DNA of 64,000 nt from positions 105,832-169,831 of the forward strand of contig JADNYV010000069.1 in the NCBI GenBank assembly GCA_015501055.1, written 5' to 3'. Under the pieces are notes generated by a model. The model did no database searches and was not told the DNA's origin. It saw only the letters and a program-made list of their open reading frames with translations. Position numbers and translations under genes: made by a program. This DNA is from Mucidula mucida. Taxonomy: Eukaryota; Basidiomycota; Agaricomycetes; Agaricales; Physalacriaceae. Below, one piece after another: positions 54,237 through 64,000 of this stretch. Positions within the stretch are counted from its first letter, which is position 1. Each line of letters opens with the position of its first letter.

Positions 54237-55200
54237 CCACGACAAGATGTAGATGCGAATGGAAGACTTTATAGCACAGGTATGATATCCATCGTGATCG
54301 GAGACGGGGGTAACCCAGACGCGATACCGTTTGCCCGATCAACAGTAATCTGATCTACGTGGAGCAAGGAGTGAAGGAAGTGATTAACGAGAAGGATTGA
54401 TCACAGGATAATCCGGACAGTTCCTGTCATTTGGCTTGAAGTCGGGGCATCGTCATTGCCGTAAGTTGGGGCAAGCGCACGCTCGCTGTGATGCCTGGTG
54501 CAGTGATAGGGCTCCTGCGGTTCCAGGAAACCAATATCTGACATTCAGAGCGTGGTATCCAAGTCAGGTTTAGCGCCGCTGAAGTCAGTACGCCACCCCT
54601 ATAGCGCTTCAATCAATTCCTATCGAAATGATTAGTTTCTATGTAACTCATTGTAGGGCGGTGTTGCCTTGTACGCCGTTCAACCGGGATTATCGCGAAA
54701 ATCACATCACGCCTTGTACAGCCATCTTCGGTTCCTGTGAAGTAATTCGAGACGGTCACAAGGTTTCGAGTACGTGTGAGGCGAGTCGCGTAGAATTATG
54801 GCTAGGTTCCTTTTCTAAGTATCGCGCGTACTTCAAGATTCCTGGAGGAACGTCAATAGGAATGTAGAAGAATAGCAACGACACAAGATATAGAACAAGG
54901 TGGAGGCGAATGAAAGTCGTAGCACAGGTATGATATCCATCGTGATCGAAGCAGACGGAGGAAACCCAGACGCGGTATCGTTCGCCCCATCGACAATCAG
55001 CACTTCTGTGTGGAGCAAGGCGTGAAGAAAGTGATAAAAGAGAAGGATATATTATGGGATAGTTCTCGTGGTCGGAGCATGCCCAATTCCGTAGGCTGGA
55101 AGCAAGCGCGCGCTTGCAGAGAGTGATTCTTTGTGGACTGGTAGGCGGTGCAGTACCGGTAGGCCAATACATGAGCTGGGAACCGAAGCTGGGTTTAGCG
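54237..55200. repeat. Tandem copies of the membrane-gene upstream region
   Basis: About 54237-54520 and 54862-55170 align. Both have GCACAGGTATGATATCCATC (identical), CCCAGACGCG.TA, GTGGAGCAAGG.GTGAAG, GAGAAGGAT and GCAAGCGC. The sequence is the promoter side of membrane copy 2, so a second promoter-like copy stands without a gene. No gene to 55632. Confidence 0.75.
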
Positions 55201-55632
55201 TTGTTTACCGTGCAGCGTTGACTGTCTTCTACGTCGTCCAATGGGAGTACCATGAAGATGACGACTTGTTTTCGAATCCTCTGGACTAATTCGAGCTTTC
55301 GGAAATGGTGTCAAAGTTCTGAGTGTCGACGAGTGAAGCAAACCGCGCATGAAAGAGCCGTATGATAGTTTCTTGCTTCATTTAGTTCGTGCTTGGTGGA
55401 CATCTTTCGAGCGTATGCGTACGTTGAGTAGATAAGGTAAGATATCTTGATCGGCTGGACGCGTCACCTTCGTGGCCACATGGCTTATCTCACGCACGTG
55501 ATGTGATGTTCATGTTGACGCGACGCGTTCGACCCTGATCACGCACTGCCAAATAGGGATTCCTTTCATCCTTTCATTCATTCATCCTGCCTCATTCCCC
55601 CCATAAGCATCGCCCTCACTCAGCAGCCCACC

Positions 55633-56068
55633 ATGCGAGTAACAGTCAAGAACTACCACGCCGTTGCACAGTGGCAGTGGGACCTAGGGGCTGGAGATCG
55701 CACGGAAGAGGAAGAGGACGTATGTGGCATATGCCGTGTGTCCTACGAGGGATGCTGTCCTGCGTGCAAGGTCCCGGGCGATGATTGTCCGCTTAGTGCG
55801 TATTCTGCAACTGTGGTGTGTCGTTCGTCAACGCTGATTGGTGATAGTCTGGGGCGAATGCTCCCATGTCTTTCATATGCACTGTCTCTTGAAATGGATA
55901 TCGACTGTGCCGTCGCGGCAGCAGTGTCCTATGGATCGTCTCCCTTGGGGTACGTGCTTTCACATCGTTGTCCCTTCCACTTGATTCAGCCTCCTCGACG
56001 TTTCGCCCACAATACTCACACTCTTTCCAGTCACCGCCGAACGAAAGATTGCTGCACCTAGTACTTGA
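55633..56068 (+). CDS. APC11: Anaphase-promoting complex subunit 11 (RING-H2)
   Basis: Catalytic RING subunit of the APC/C ubiquitin ligase, which pairs with APC2 and recruits E2 enzymes to drive mitotic exit. Three exons (55633-55795, 55848-55949, 56031-56068; GTGCGT..ATAG, GTACGT..CCAG) give 100 residues. It starts MRVTVKNYHAVAQWQWDL. RING ligands: CGICRVSYEGCCPACKVPG then DDCPL; WGECSHVFHMHCLLKW; QQCPMDRLPW. It ends VTAERKIAAPST. Relative to most homologues the segment before the RING has a short acidic insert (GDRTEEEED). Identification is secure. Confidence 0.94.
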
Positions 56069-56420
56069 ACGCCCAATACGGCTTTGTATCATTAGTGTAA
56101 CACTGCCCACGTGCATATGTATTTCGTTCAACTGGATTTCCTCCATATCTTCTAGCGCCTGGCGTGATGCGAACTCGTTTCCCCGATTGTGTTGGCATAT
56201 GCCGCGCTGAGAGCTTTCGCTGTCGTAGCTAATTTACCGTTGACGTTGGTCTGGCACTCGCGCGCTCGATATACCATCATGAATGACCCAGATGTAGGTG
56301 CATGCTGTTTACAATGGATCACCTTCGGCACATCTTCCGCAACTACAACGGCATATGAGTACCGGACGCCCATGCCCAGGTGATTTGAAGCGCCACCTGG
56401 GTTGGTGAAAGTTAGTAACT

Positions 56421-56819
56421 CTACTCCAATCTCTCGGCTTCCTCTCTGCATAGAGGCGGCAAAACCCCAACGGTCCATTCCGGACCGGGCAGATTGACCT
56501 CTTGCTTTCCTGCTCCCATCACAATCTCACCTACCCGACATCTGCTTTCGCTCTTCTCCGCCCTAGTGCCAAAAATAGCCATGAACGTTCTAAGAACCAA
56601 AATTAATCCGAATCGGAACCAAAATACACACCAACGCCCGCCCAAGACGCGACCGCCGTCTTCCTCCGTCACCCGGATGAAGGAAAGCGCGTAGCGTTTC
56701 GGGAGCAGTCGGCTGATGTGCACGGATTTCGGGCTCATCCATGGCCCGTGGTGGGAAAGGAGGGATGGATCGGGCACCTTCGTCGAGGGAGTGGTCTGCT
56801 GACCGGGTTCCTTCGACAT
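56421..56819 (-). CDS. Possible small single-pass membrane protein
   Basis: Start ATG 56819 (MSKEPGQQTTPSTKVPDPSL), divergent from the formate dehydrogenase gene 90 bp away. It contains SVHISRLLPKRYALSFIR, one membrane segment (VFWFRFGLILVLRTFMAIF), and an intron GTAGGT..GCAG (about 56453-56543) leading to REEAERLE and a stop. Roughly 105 residues. Not recognised; the hydrophobic helix, splice phase and divergent position are the only support. Confidence 0.42.
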   Translation of the reverse strand: MSKEPGQQTTPSTKVPDPSLLSHHGPWMSPKSVHISRLLPKRYALSFIRVTEEDGGRVLGGRWCVFWFRFGLILVLRTFMAIFGTRAEKSESRCRVGEIVMGAGKQEVNLPGPEWTVGVLPPLCREEAERLE

Positions 56820-56909
56820 GGGCGCGGTGAAGGATGTGCCGTGGGCGTGGGTTATAAGCTTGGGATTAGTTACCACTCTCACATCACATTTTCTTCTCTC
56901 TCGCTCGAC

Positions 56910-58526
56910 ATGAAGGTGAGCGCGACTTTGATTTGCAAGGAAAACCTCAGTGATGTGGACGGCGCGTGAAGGTTTTAGCTATTTTGTACAACGGCTTCAA
57001 GGCAGCTCAGCAAGAGCCCCGGCTTCTCGGGACTGTCGAGAACAAGCTCGGCATTGCGAAATGGCTCTCGTCCCAAGGACATGAGTTAATTGGTGCGTGC
57101 AATTATCTGTTATACAAAACTTACTTACACCTCCTGCAGTGGGTGTGCCGTGTTAACTGTGATGGATATCAGTCTCAACAAACGCTAGGTGTCGAGTAGC
57201 AAAGAGGGACCAGACAGCGACTTCCAGAAGCATATCGAAGATGTACGTTGTCATCATTCATTCCCGATAATACGCCTACTGAGCGCGAATACCTCGCAGG
57301 CCGAGATCCTAATCACCACGCCTTTCCACCCAGGTTATTTGACGCGCGATCTCATCAGCAAGGTACGCGTAACTCCTCTCCCCGAGCTACTAATAATGTC
57401 ACTTACCCTCTCGTAGGCGAAGAACCTCAAGCTCTGCGTCACCGCCGGCGTCGGTTCCGACCATATCGACCTGGACGCGGCCGTAGAGCGCAACATCCAA
57501 GTCCTCGAAGTCTCCGGCTCCAACGTCACCTCGGTCGCGGAGCACGCTGTCATGAGCATCCTCGCACTCGTGCGCAATTTTGTTCCAGCCCACGAGGTGC
57601 GTGTGTCTGTCTTGGCCATCTTGAGAAGGCTCTGACGAGCTAAACAGATGATCGAGCGCGGCGACTGGAACGTGTCGGACGTCGCGCGCAATGCGTTCGA
57701 TCTCGAAGGAAAGACTGTCGGGACGATTGGGGCTGGACGGATTGGGTACCGTATTCTGCAGCGCCTCGTGCCGTTTGATACGAAGGAGCATTTGTATTAC
57801 GACTACAATGCGCTCCCGGCTGCTGCGGAGAAGGAGGTGAAGGCGCGCCGGGTGGAGGATATCAAGGAGTTTGTGTCTCAAGTACGTCTTCTCTCCTTCT
57901 TTCACAAAGAAAATGATTTGATGGGCTGTGATAATAGTGCGACGTCGTGACAGTCAACGCGCCGCTGCACAAGGGTACACTAGGGCTCATCAACGATGAG
58001 CTTCTCTCGCACTTTAAACCCGGCGCATGGCTCGTCAACACTGCGCGCGGCGCCATCTGCGACGCTGATGCTGTCGCGCGCGCGCTGAAGAGCGGGCAAC
58101 TCAACGGATATGCTGGTCAGTCATCATCATATTTGCTCTATTCGTCAATCCACTGAACCCCCTCTAGGCGACGTGTGGAACGTGCAGCCCGCGCCCAAGG
58201 ATCACATCTGGCGCACGATGAAGAACCCCCTCGGGGGTGGCAACGGTATGGTGCCGCACTACTCTGGCACGACTTTGGTGCGCCCTTTCTTAACGCTTCG
58301 AAGTACTGCTAGATTGTAATATTGCACTTAAAGGACGCCCAAGCACGCTATGCGGCGGGAACGAAGAAGATCATCGAAAACTACTTGACAGGCAAGCCGC
58401 AGGAGCCCCAGAATATCATCGTCGGGCTGGGCAAGTACGAGACGAAGGCTTGTGAGTCGTTTCCTATCAACGATTCGTATGTGACTTTTGTTGATGCGTT
58501 CTGATTTTCTAGATGGGCAACGATGA
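56910..58526 (+). CDS. FDH1: NAD-dependent formate dehydrogenase
   Basis: Cytosolic enzyme oxidising formate to CO2 with NAD+; D-2-hydroxyacid dehydrogenase superfamily. Blocks: [82 protein letters not shown]-binding loop: [16 protein letters not shown]. Then [34 protein letters not shown], the catalytic-site region VQPAPKDH with Gln, and [20 protein letters not shown] with the active-site His. It ends [12 protein letters not shown]. The start is a 6-nt first exon (ATGAAG, 56910-56915) spliced over 56 nt to VLAILYNG. A further 5-nt microexon near 57141-57145 is the simplest way to join GHELI to [11 protein letters not shown]. Other introns are ordinary. Confidence 0.93.
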
Positions 58527-58967
58527 TGTTGGAATTTATACGATGTTACTTAGAGTTGTGCACAATCTGTCTTTCATCCTCCCAGATACATTCCTCTCCG
58601 AGGCTCAAGTTATCATGCTGAGTCGTTGGATCCTAATGCTAATGAGAGTGCGTCATAAGCTGGTTGAATGAAATAAGTTGGAGTACGTACTTTAAATATT
58701 ACAGATCAAGCTGAACGCAGACGAATGAATCTGCCGGGAGTTGTATGAAAGGTTATGATAATCGTTCTACAGTATTTTGGGGTATGCCACATTCTATTGC
58801 GCGGGGTGATGCAATAAGTAATGCCGGGGTGGCGCAGTGAAAAGGTGGCAGGACCAATGTGACATGAGGGCGCCGCGGGGTGACAACATGACGTGGCCAC
58901 TATTAGTGTCAACATCCCCTGAAGTTCTACTGTGGCGTAATAAAAGTTGAAGTTTATGCTGTACAAG
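58527..58967. other. Intergenic, no supported gene
   Basis: 3' flank of formate dehydrogenase up to the tRNA; nothing else visible. Confidence 0.5.
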
Positions 58968-59047
58968 TTCCCGCTAGCCGGATTGAACGACTGACCTCAC
59001 CATTCGGTCCATACGAGTGGCGCGCTCTACCACTGAGCTAAGAGGGA
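58968..59047 (-). tRNA. tRNA-Thr (CGU) with short intron
   Basis: Minus strand. Acceptor TCCCTCT pairs with AGCGGGA (one mismatch). D arm AGCTCAGTGGTAGAGC. Anticodon stem CGCCA/TGGTG with loop CTCGTA, anticodon CGT. An intron of about 8 nt (TGGACCGA) follows the anticodon-adjacent A. The T arm is AGTCG-TTCAATC-CGGCT, with a conserved TTC. It reads ACG (Thr) codons. Confidence 0.85.
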
Positions 59048-59254
59048 TACAGGCAATGCGGAGAGAATCATGACCCTAATGTGCGCGAAATACTTGTCTC
59101 AAAACCAAACTGTACAAGAAAGAGTGGATATTATTCTAATACAGATTGGATTTGCTCTGCCCCTTCTCCTCGCTCAGACTCTCACAAGAAGCGCTGCAGA
59201 TTTCATTTACTCCAACTACTCAAACAACGGCAAGGGAAGCAAATAAAATTCGAC

Positions 59255-59969
59255 TCATCGACCTCCAACTTGCTCAACCATTACATCGATAGTGTCTGTC
59301 AAGAGATATTGTGAGCATGGTAAAAGACATGAATGAGAGCAGCGTGCAAGACAAGCCCGAGAAACAAAGACGAAAGACGAAAACTCACCATTCTCCTCCA
59401 TATCAAGGCTCGCGGGTGTGTCGTCATCATTTATCCGCTCGCCATCGTATAAAAATCTGATTATGGAGTGAGCAGGACGAGGGGATGAAGGAGGAGGGAA
59501 GACACGTACCGGATACTAGCAACGTCCTTTCCAATCTTATTCGCGTACGCGCCTTGTAACTTTTGCAATTTCGTACTACGTTTGATTTTGAAGAAAACTT
59601 CTTCGCCAGAGGACGCGACAACCTGGGTGGAGAGTGTCAGCGGGGGACGAGGAAGGGAGACAAGAGAGTAGCTGGGGTTCGAATGATGGTGTGGCGTGCG
59701 ATGAAAAGAATGACTGCGCCGATTCGCTTGAATTGGGCATGAACGCCCACCATGTCGACGCAAACATCCATCCTGACCTCTACTCCTGCTAGTGAGCCCA
59801 TCCAGCCAGCAGCGCGCGCCCATTTACCCGCCCAAAGCCCAAGTCGTGATACAAAGAGAACGCAAAGACGACCCACCTTGACGCTAATCGGGGCATTAGG
59901 ATCCTTGTCAGCCTCCGTGTCCGGCTTCACGTCCTGCTGGGACTGCTGCTGCTGTTCTTCGTCCGACAT
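59255..59969 (-). CDS. SMT3: SUMO (small ubiquitin-like modifier)
   Basis: Protein modifier conjugated to lysines in nuclear and other proteins. Start ATG 59969: flexible N-terminus MSDEEQQQQSQQDVKPDTEA, then ISVKVVASSGEEVFFKIKR of the beta-grasp fold, LQKLQGAYANKIGKDVASIR, FLYDGERINDDDTPASLDME and TIDVMVEQVGG followed by R and stop. The C-terminal Gly-Gly is one residue from the end, so a SUMO protease must trim a single Arg to mature it. The model has about 104 residues. Introns: a long first one (about 59629-59878), 59471-59515 region and 59285-59389 region. Complete and typical. Confidence 0.95.
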
Positions 59970-61290
59970 CGTCTTCCTTTCTTTTCTTCTGTCGGCCTTT
60001 CACGTTTGATTGTCGTATCCCCGTACTTGGGAGGTCTGTCCGTCTGATGCGGGGTATGCTGGATTCGCGCGGCGTCGGCGTCGGCTTCAGCGTCTGTGCT
60101 GCACTCGCGCGATGCTGTGGGAGTCGAAAAGCAGGCACACACACACAACCGCTATCCCCGCCGATTGCGTAATCCCGGCGGCACGTGTTTAGTGAACCCC
60201 TAAGTTTGCCTCGCTACTTTCTTCTCCCTTTGCTTCGCTTTTCTCGTCCAATGACCTCTTTGTTCGCGGTGAAACATACAGGTCCGGAAAGCTCAGTCTT
60301 GACAACCCGTGTCCTCAGTCCAATATATTCAGATTTGACCGTTCATTCTCGACGGTTTTCTTAGTTCTCATTATATCTTCGGCTACTGGGAGAAATGACA
60401 ACTTCGGTCGCCGCGAAGGACAAAGTCGACGTCGACCTTGCAGTACGAAGTGCGCTTATCTGCATTCTTTTGATGAACAAGCACATCATGTACAGAGTGC
60501 GATTGCTTTGCTCTCGGGGCCCTTAGCGTTGGTACGCAGCAGATTGACCTGGATACGCATCGTGAACCTGACTGAATTTGAAGGAGACCACTGTATGTTC
60601 CAGCACAAGTACGATAACTCATTTCTTCGACAACCATAAGTATTTACTTTTGCGAAATAGACGAACAAGGTTCCAGGAAGGGATAGAGAGGTGGATGGAG
60701 TCATGCACATTTATGCATCACTCTTCTACATAGTCGTCTCTTTCGTAACGATAGGATTGCTGTTTTTGCCACGTGAACGGTCGTTCTCAAAGTATGTCCT
60801 TGATCCATGGTACACCAGCTGTAACGACATACGCTTCTACAGCCCTCAGAACTCAATAGCAGGCTTCCCTCCAGGTGTCGTGAAATACTATGTTCAGGTA
60901 AGTGTCCAACATTGGTACTCAGTTACATCTCTCCGTGTTACAAACAGCAAAATCCCACTGCCAGTCTCATGATCGTCGTAAAGAACACTATCTGTGATGC
61001 TTTCCTATAGAGCCATCATTCGGTTCATGTGTCATGCTTACGGTCGTCCGGACCACCCTTCGCTTTTGTTATCAAGCTCATAGTTGAAGAATGTACGTTA
61101 CGGCTTTGTCAAGATTTATCAAAAGGTGGGATGCATGCCAGTGTTCAATCGTTTCAGGACTCAAGTAGTATTTTTAGTCGGTTCTCGATCAACAGCAGAT
61201 TAGTACAGTAAGTATTCGATCTGGGTTTCTCCTATCGGATGACGAAGAAAGCTGAGTTAGGCACTATTTAAACCTCTTGACTGAACGGTC
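59970..61290. other. Intergenic with possible unresolved exons
   Basis: Left part is the SUMO promoter. At 60396 an ATG begins MTTSVAAKDKVDVDLA with a plausible intron to SAIALLSGPLAL. Near 60610-60720 another frame reads HFFDNHKYLLLRNRRTRFQE, and 60691-60972 has a hydrophobic frame. I could not join these into one gene; it may be a decayed gene. A TATTTAAA at 61264 precedes the next gene. Confidence 0.3.
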
Positions 61291-61989
61291 ATGTCACTGT
61301 ACTCGCGCCCATCGTTCCTCCAGCCCGCCATCTGCACTTCATCTCTGCCCGCCTTGGCGACTTTTTCTCTGCTCGTCTTTTCTGCTCTTGCCGTCTATCG
61401 CTCGCTCGAACACACGCCTCTCAGCGTTTTACTCTCTTGTGCTTTCACCTGCGCCGTTATAATCATCATCATGTGTGTCGTGTTCCGCGCTCAAGCCTGA
61501 ACCCCATCGCTAACACCTTATTCGTATAGGCGAGTAGTAAAAGCGGTAGCGACTTCGGTCATGGACATGGCTTTGCAGCCATCCGATGATTGCCCAAATC
61601 GTATCGTCGAAGTACCGCGTCCCATCGGCCATCCTCTTCCACCACGCCCATTCCCTTTGCCCACCCCGACATTGCATAGAATTCAGCGCGCATCATCGTC
61701 GGACAAGACACTCATCCCATCAACTGCAAAGGCGGTTCATCCAGACGAGGCGTTATTGAGGTTTGGCGAACGGCGGTGCGCCGACGGAGGGAATATATGT
61801 CAGCCAACATCTACCATCCTCCTTGATGCGGATTCAGGCGATGTGTGGATCCCTCGTAAAGAGAACGAGGGGAGACTTCTGGCTCGTAGAATGGGGAGAC
61901 GGGGAAACGTTATAAGCGAGCAGGACCTCCTTCGCTCTCTGGAATTCGAAGAATCGATGGTTCTGTTGAATTCTATTCTGCATGTCTGA
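61291..61989 (+). CDS. Two-TM small membrane protein, unknown
   Basis: Two exons (61291-61472, 61530-61989; intron GTGTGT..ATAG, phase 2) give 213 residues. N-terminal hydrophobic segments: LATFSLLVFSALAVY and VLLSCAFTCAVIIIIM. A soluble proline-rich linker (PRPIGHPLPPRPFPLPTPT) and a C-terminal region follow (DEALLRFGERRCADGG, DADSGDVWIPRKENEGRLLA, SEQDLLRSLEFEESMVLLN). Not recognised. Probably an ER or other endomembrane protein. The splice junction keeps frame and both exons look coding, so a real gene is likely. Confidence 0.65.
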
Positions 61990-62124
61990 CTTCGCCAATT
62001 TACTGTACATTTTATTTAATGCGATACCTGTTTCCTTAGTTCCCGTTGTACCTATCTCAGTCACTGTCAATCTGAATCGAAATTGGCAATTTATGGAGAG
62101 CAACAAACGTGCAGCAGTTTCTAG

Positions 62125-63528
62125 CTACCTGTAGGTAATCCACATCCGTATACCCTTTTTCACCAATGCCTTGAACATGGCCGTGTGCTCATCCCTCGGA
62201 ATCTCATCGTCCCACTGCTTCGTGTACGCTGCAATACCGGCTTATCCAAGCCTCGCGACGCGATCCTTCTTCGCAACATCTGCAGAACGCAACTGGATCA
62301 GTCGCTTCACATCTGTCAAATGTCGGGGAAGTACAGCAAGCCTAAGGACTGTCAATGCGGGTAAAGGAAGACCTTCGCCGCCCTTGTCTTCGTAGAAAGG
62401 ATAGAGACGATTGACATCGGAATGCGCATGTCGCTTCCCGTGATTATCACTATCGTTGAATAGGTTCAGCTTAAAGGTAACGAGGGCCGTCTGCGCCGAA
62501 AGAATTTCCAAAAGGCGTTTGTCGTGCACTGGGCATCCGCGGAATCCACGCTCTGTCAACGTGCAACCAGAACGTCGAATGAAAGCCGTGTTACTTGGAC
62601 GGGGCCAGGATTTTGTGGGGTGGTGAAGCCCTACCGATAGGGAACGGAGGGCCGGGAGTGTGAGATGCTCGAAGACAGCATCGTTTTGATTCCCTGTGGC
62701 AGACGCCAAGGTGGAAGGTTGCTAGAACGATGTGTGTTACAACACGAAGGGGGGGTCCCGTCAGAAGGGATAATGGAGACGCTAGACAGCTTGAGTGTCT
62801 CGATCAACGGAGCCCGGTCGAGTAGCTTCGTCGCTGACATCAACCCGGGCAGTTCGCACTCGACTGGCCTGAGAGATCTTGGCGTCGTCCATGATCGACA
62901 CGAACTCCGGCATTGTTTCCCCTCCAGGAGTGATCCTGATGGAAATGCAGTCTGCCCTTGGAAATAAGCGAATGAAAGTCTGCAGCGAGGGACACGTATA
63001 AATGCCCTCTTCATTGAATGGAAGATAAGGTGCAGAGGGAGAGCAGACGTGCCTCTATCCTTCTTTCCAGTCCCTTCCAATATTCAGCCTTCTCTGCGGG
63101 AGACCTCCATATCAAAGGATGGGCGGCTGGCTCTTCGTCGTCGATGTCGTCGCCGAAGGAATTGTCGCCAGAGCAACTAAAGGGATGGTAGTCCAGAGTC
63201 GAGATCAGCCAAAGCCGTGGTGCGCAAGCGACGACAAATGAGAAGGAGAGGAGTATGGACACGATGCTTCCATGTGCGCGTTGGGAGAGGGCGATGTAAT
63301 AGAGAATCTCGCTCAGGACTTCTCCCGGAAGAGCGCGGACTGGGGATAGGCAAGGAGGGACTTGTGTGTCTCGATAGAACACGTAGACGCGTCTGCTCTG
63401 TGACTGGCGTCGGAAATGAGTTGTTCAAGTTCTAGTTCGTCGTCCAGACTGTGTCGACGGGTTCCGAGCACGGAGAGACGCTCGTCTAGCAGGCGGAGTG
63501 CCTCTTCATCCTTTAGAATTTTCTGCAT
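62125..63528 (-). pseudogene. F-box/LRR-like pseudogene (paralogue of 47546-49287)
   Basis: Start ATG 63528 (MQKILKDEEALRLLDERLSV), then an F-box in a different frame (SPVRALPGEVLSEILYYIAL) after a frameshift near 63345. A second 1-nt deletion near 63195 breaks TALAD-LWTTIP relative to the other copy. Later segments match (LTLPALRSLSVGLH, FIRRSGCTLTERGFRGC, VLPRHLTDVKRLIQLRSA). A TAA at 62242 is followed by in-register coding (HTAMFKALVKKGIRMWITYR) to 62125. At least two frameshifts and one stop. Confidence 0.72.
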
Positions 63529-64000
63529 CGTTCTGCTGTCACAAAGAAAGTTGGGGGGCACGAAGTCCGTGATCCTAGGAGCTCTCTGTTGAGAGAGACG
63601 TTCGCGAAGTGAGGAGCTCTGCTTACCTTTGATATTGAGATGTTGATGGTGGTGGTTCCTGGAAGAGGCAGCAAACCGGGTCCCATTGTCAACAAGTATA
63701 CCATCGCTTGATCATATCGTCCCCTTTGACCCAATGAGTCTGACGGCGGATTGGTTTTTCTACTATATGGGCACGTCGAGGCATTATGTCCTTAGTCACT
63801 TGTTTGGCGTAGGCGTTTATCAAATTCCACTTTCACTTTTGACCCATCGCTTTGAGCAGAATGTACTGGGTACGAAGGAACTTTGGGTGATATGTGAGAC
63901 TACGACAAGAAATACACTACAGACAGGTATACTCAATGCTCATACAAAAATACGGATGTCAAAACCCTCGTTCACGAATGCTTGACATGGCGGTGATCCT
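63529..64000. other. Right edge, no supported gene
   Basis: Upstream of the F-box pseudogene. A plus-strand open frame 63686-63985 has no recognisable features. Confidence 0.4.

Noticed and set aside
56966..57199. Formate dehydrogenase starting at a GTG codon
   Set aside because: GTG starts are not expected in nuclear fungal genes, and a spliced upstream ATGAAG exon explains the N-terminus.

Overview
The window is nuclear DNA of a filamentous basidiomycete, most likely an Agaricomycete. The evidence is: genes split by many 45-70 nt GT-AG introns; gene types typical of mushrooms (F-box proteins, BTB proteins, small HRD kinases, a CE4 chitin deacetylase, an RTA1 protein); a Tf1/sushi-like chromovirus; and TTAGGG telomere-type repeats. 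All gene models were spliced by eye from reading frames and paralogue comparison.

Layout. 0-2.6 kb: kinase-like pseudogene A. 2.8-5.7 kb: two unknown genes. 6.3-9.35 kb: a tandem BTB array of one intact and two broken copies. 10.3-11 kb: COX5. 12.4-12.9 kb: F-box relic and a hairpin element. 13.4-14.2 kb: homeodomain gene. 15.2-17.3 kb: chitin deacetylase. 17.55-18.0 kb: a Mutator-like MITE. 19.2-29.8 kb: a lineage-expanded cluster holding an RNase H1 N-terminal-domain gene, two UIM-TDP1 genes (tyrosyl-DNA phosphodiesterase with ubiquitin-interacting motifs), a third TDP1 relic split by two MITEs, and two full-length F-box paralogues. 30.3-31.4 kb: RTA1-like gene. 32.3-34.3 kb: kinase pseudogene B. 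35.1-36.5 kb: BTB gene. 36.9-38 kb: tandem non-coding repeat. 41.0-47.5 kb: a decayed Ty3 chromovirus with both LTRs, abutting a different truncated gene on each side. 47.5-49.3 kb: broken F-box gene. 49.7-54.2 kb: two tail-to-tail membrane-protein paralogues, both damaged, around a small zinc-binding gene. 55.6-62 kb: a conserved housekeeping stretch with APC11, formate dehydrogenase, tRNA-Thr, SUMO and a small membrane protein. 62.1-63.5 kb: another broken F-box gene.

Two regimes alternate. Housekeeping islands are intact. Accessory stretches consist of duplicated families (BTB, F-box, kinase, TDP1, membrane protein) in which usually at least one copy is broken by a stop, frameshift, MITE or retroelement. 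The most distinctive feature is the 19-30 kb cluster: UIM-bearing TDP1 paralogues interleaved with F-box genes, beside a gene that shares their promoter and N-terminal exon layout but carries nucleic-acid-binding RNase H1-type domains. The combination suggests a ubiquitin-linked nucleic-acid-processing function, but that role is inference.
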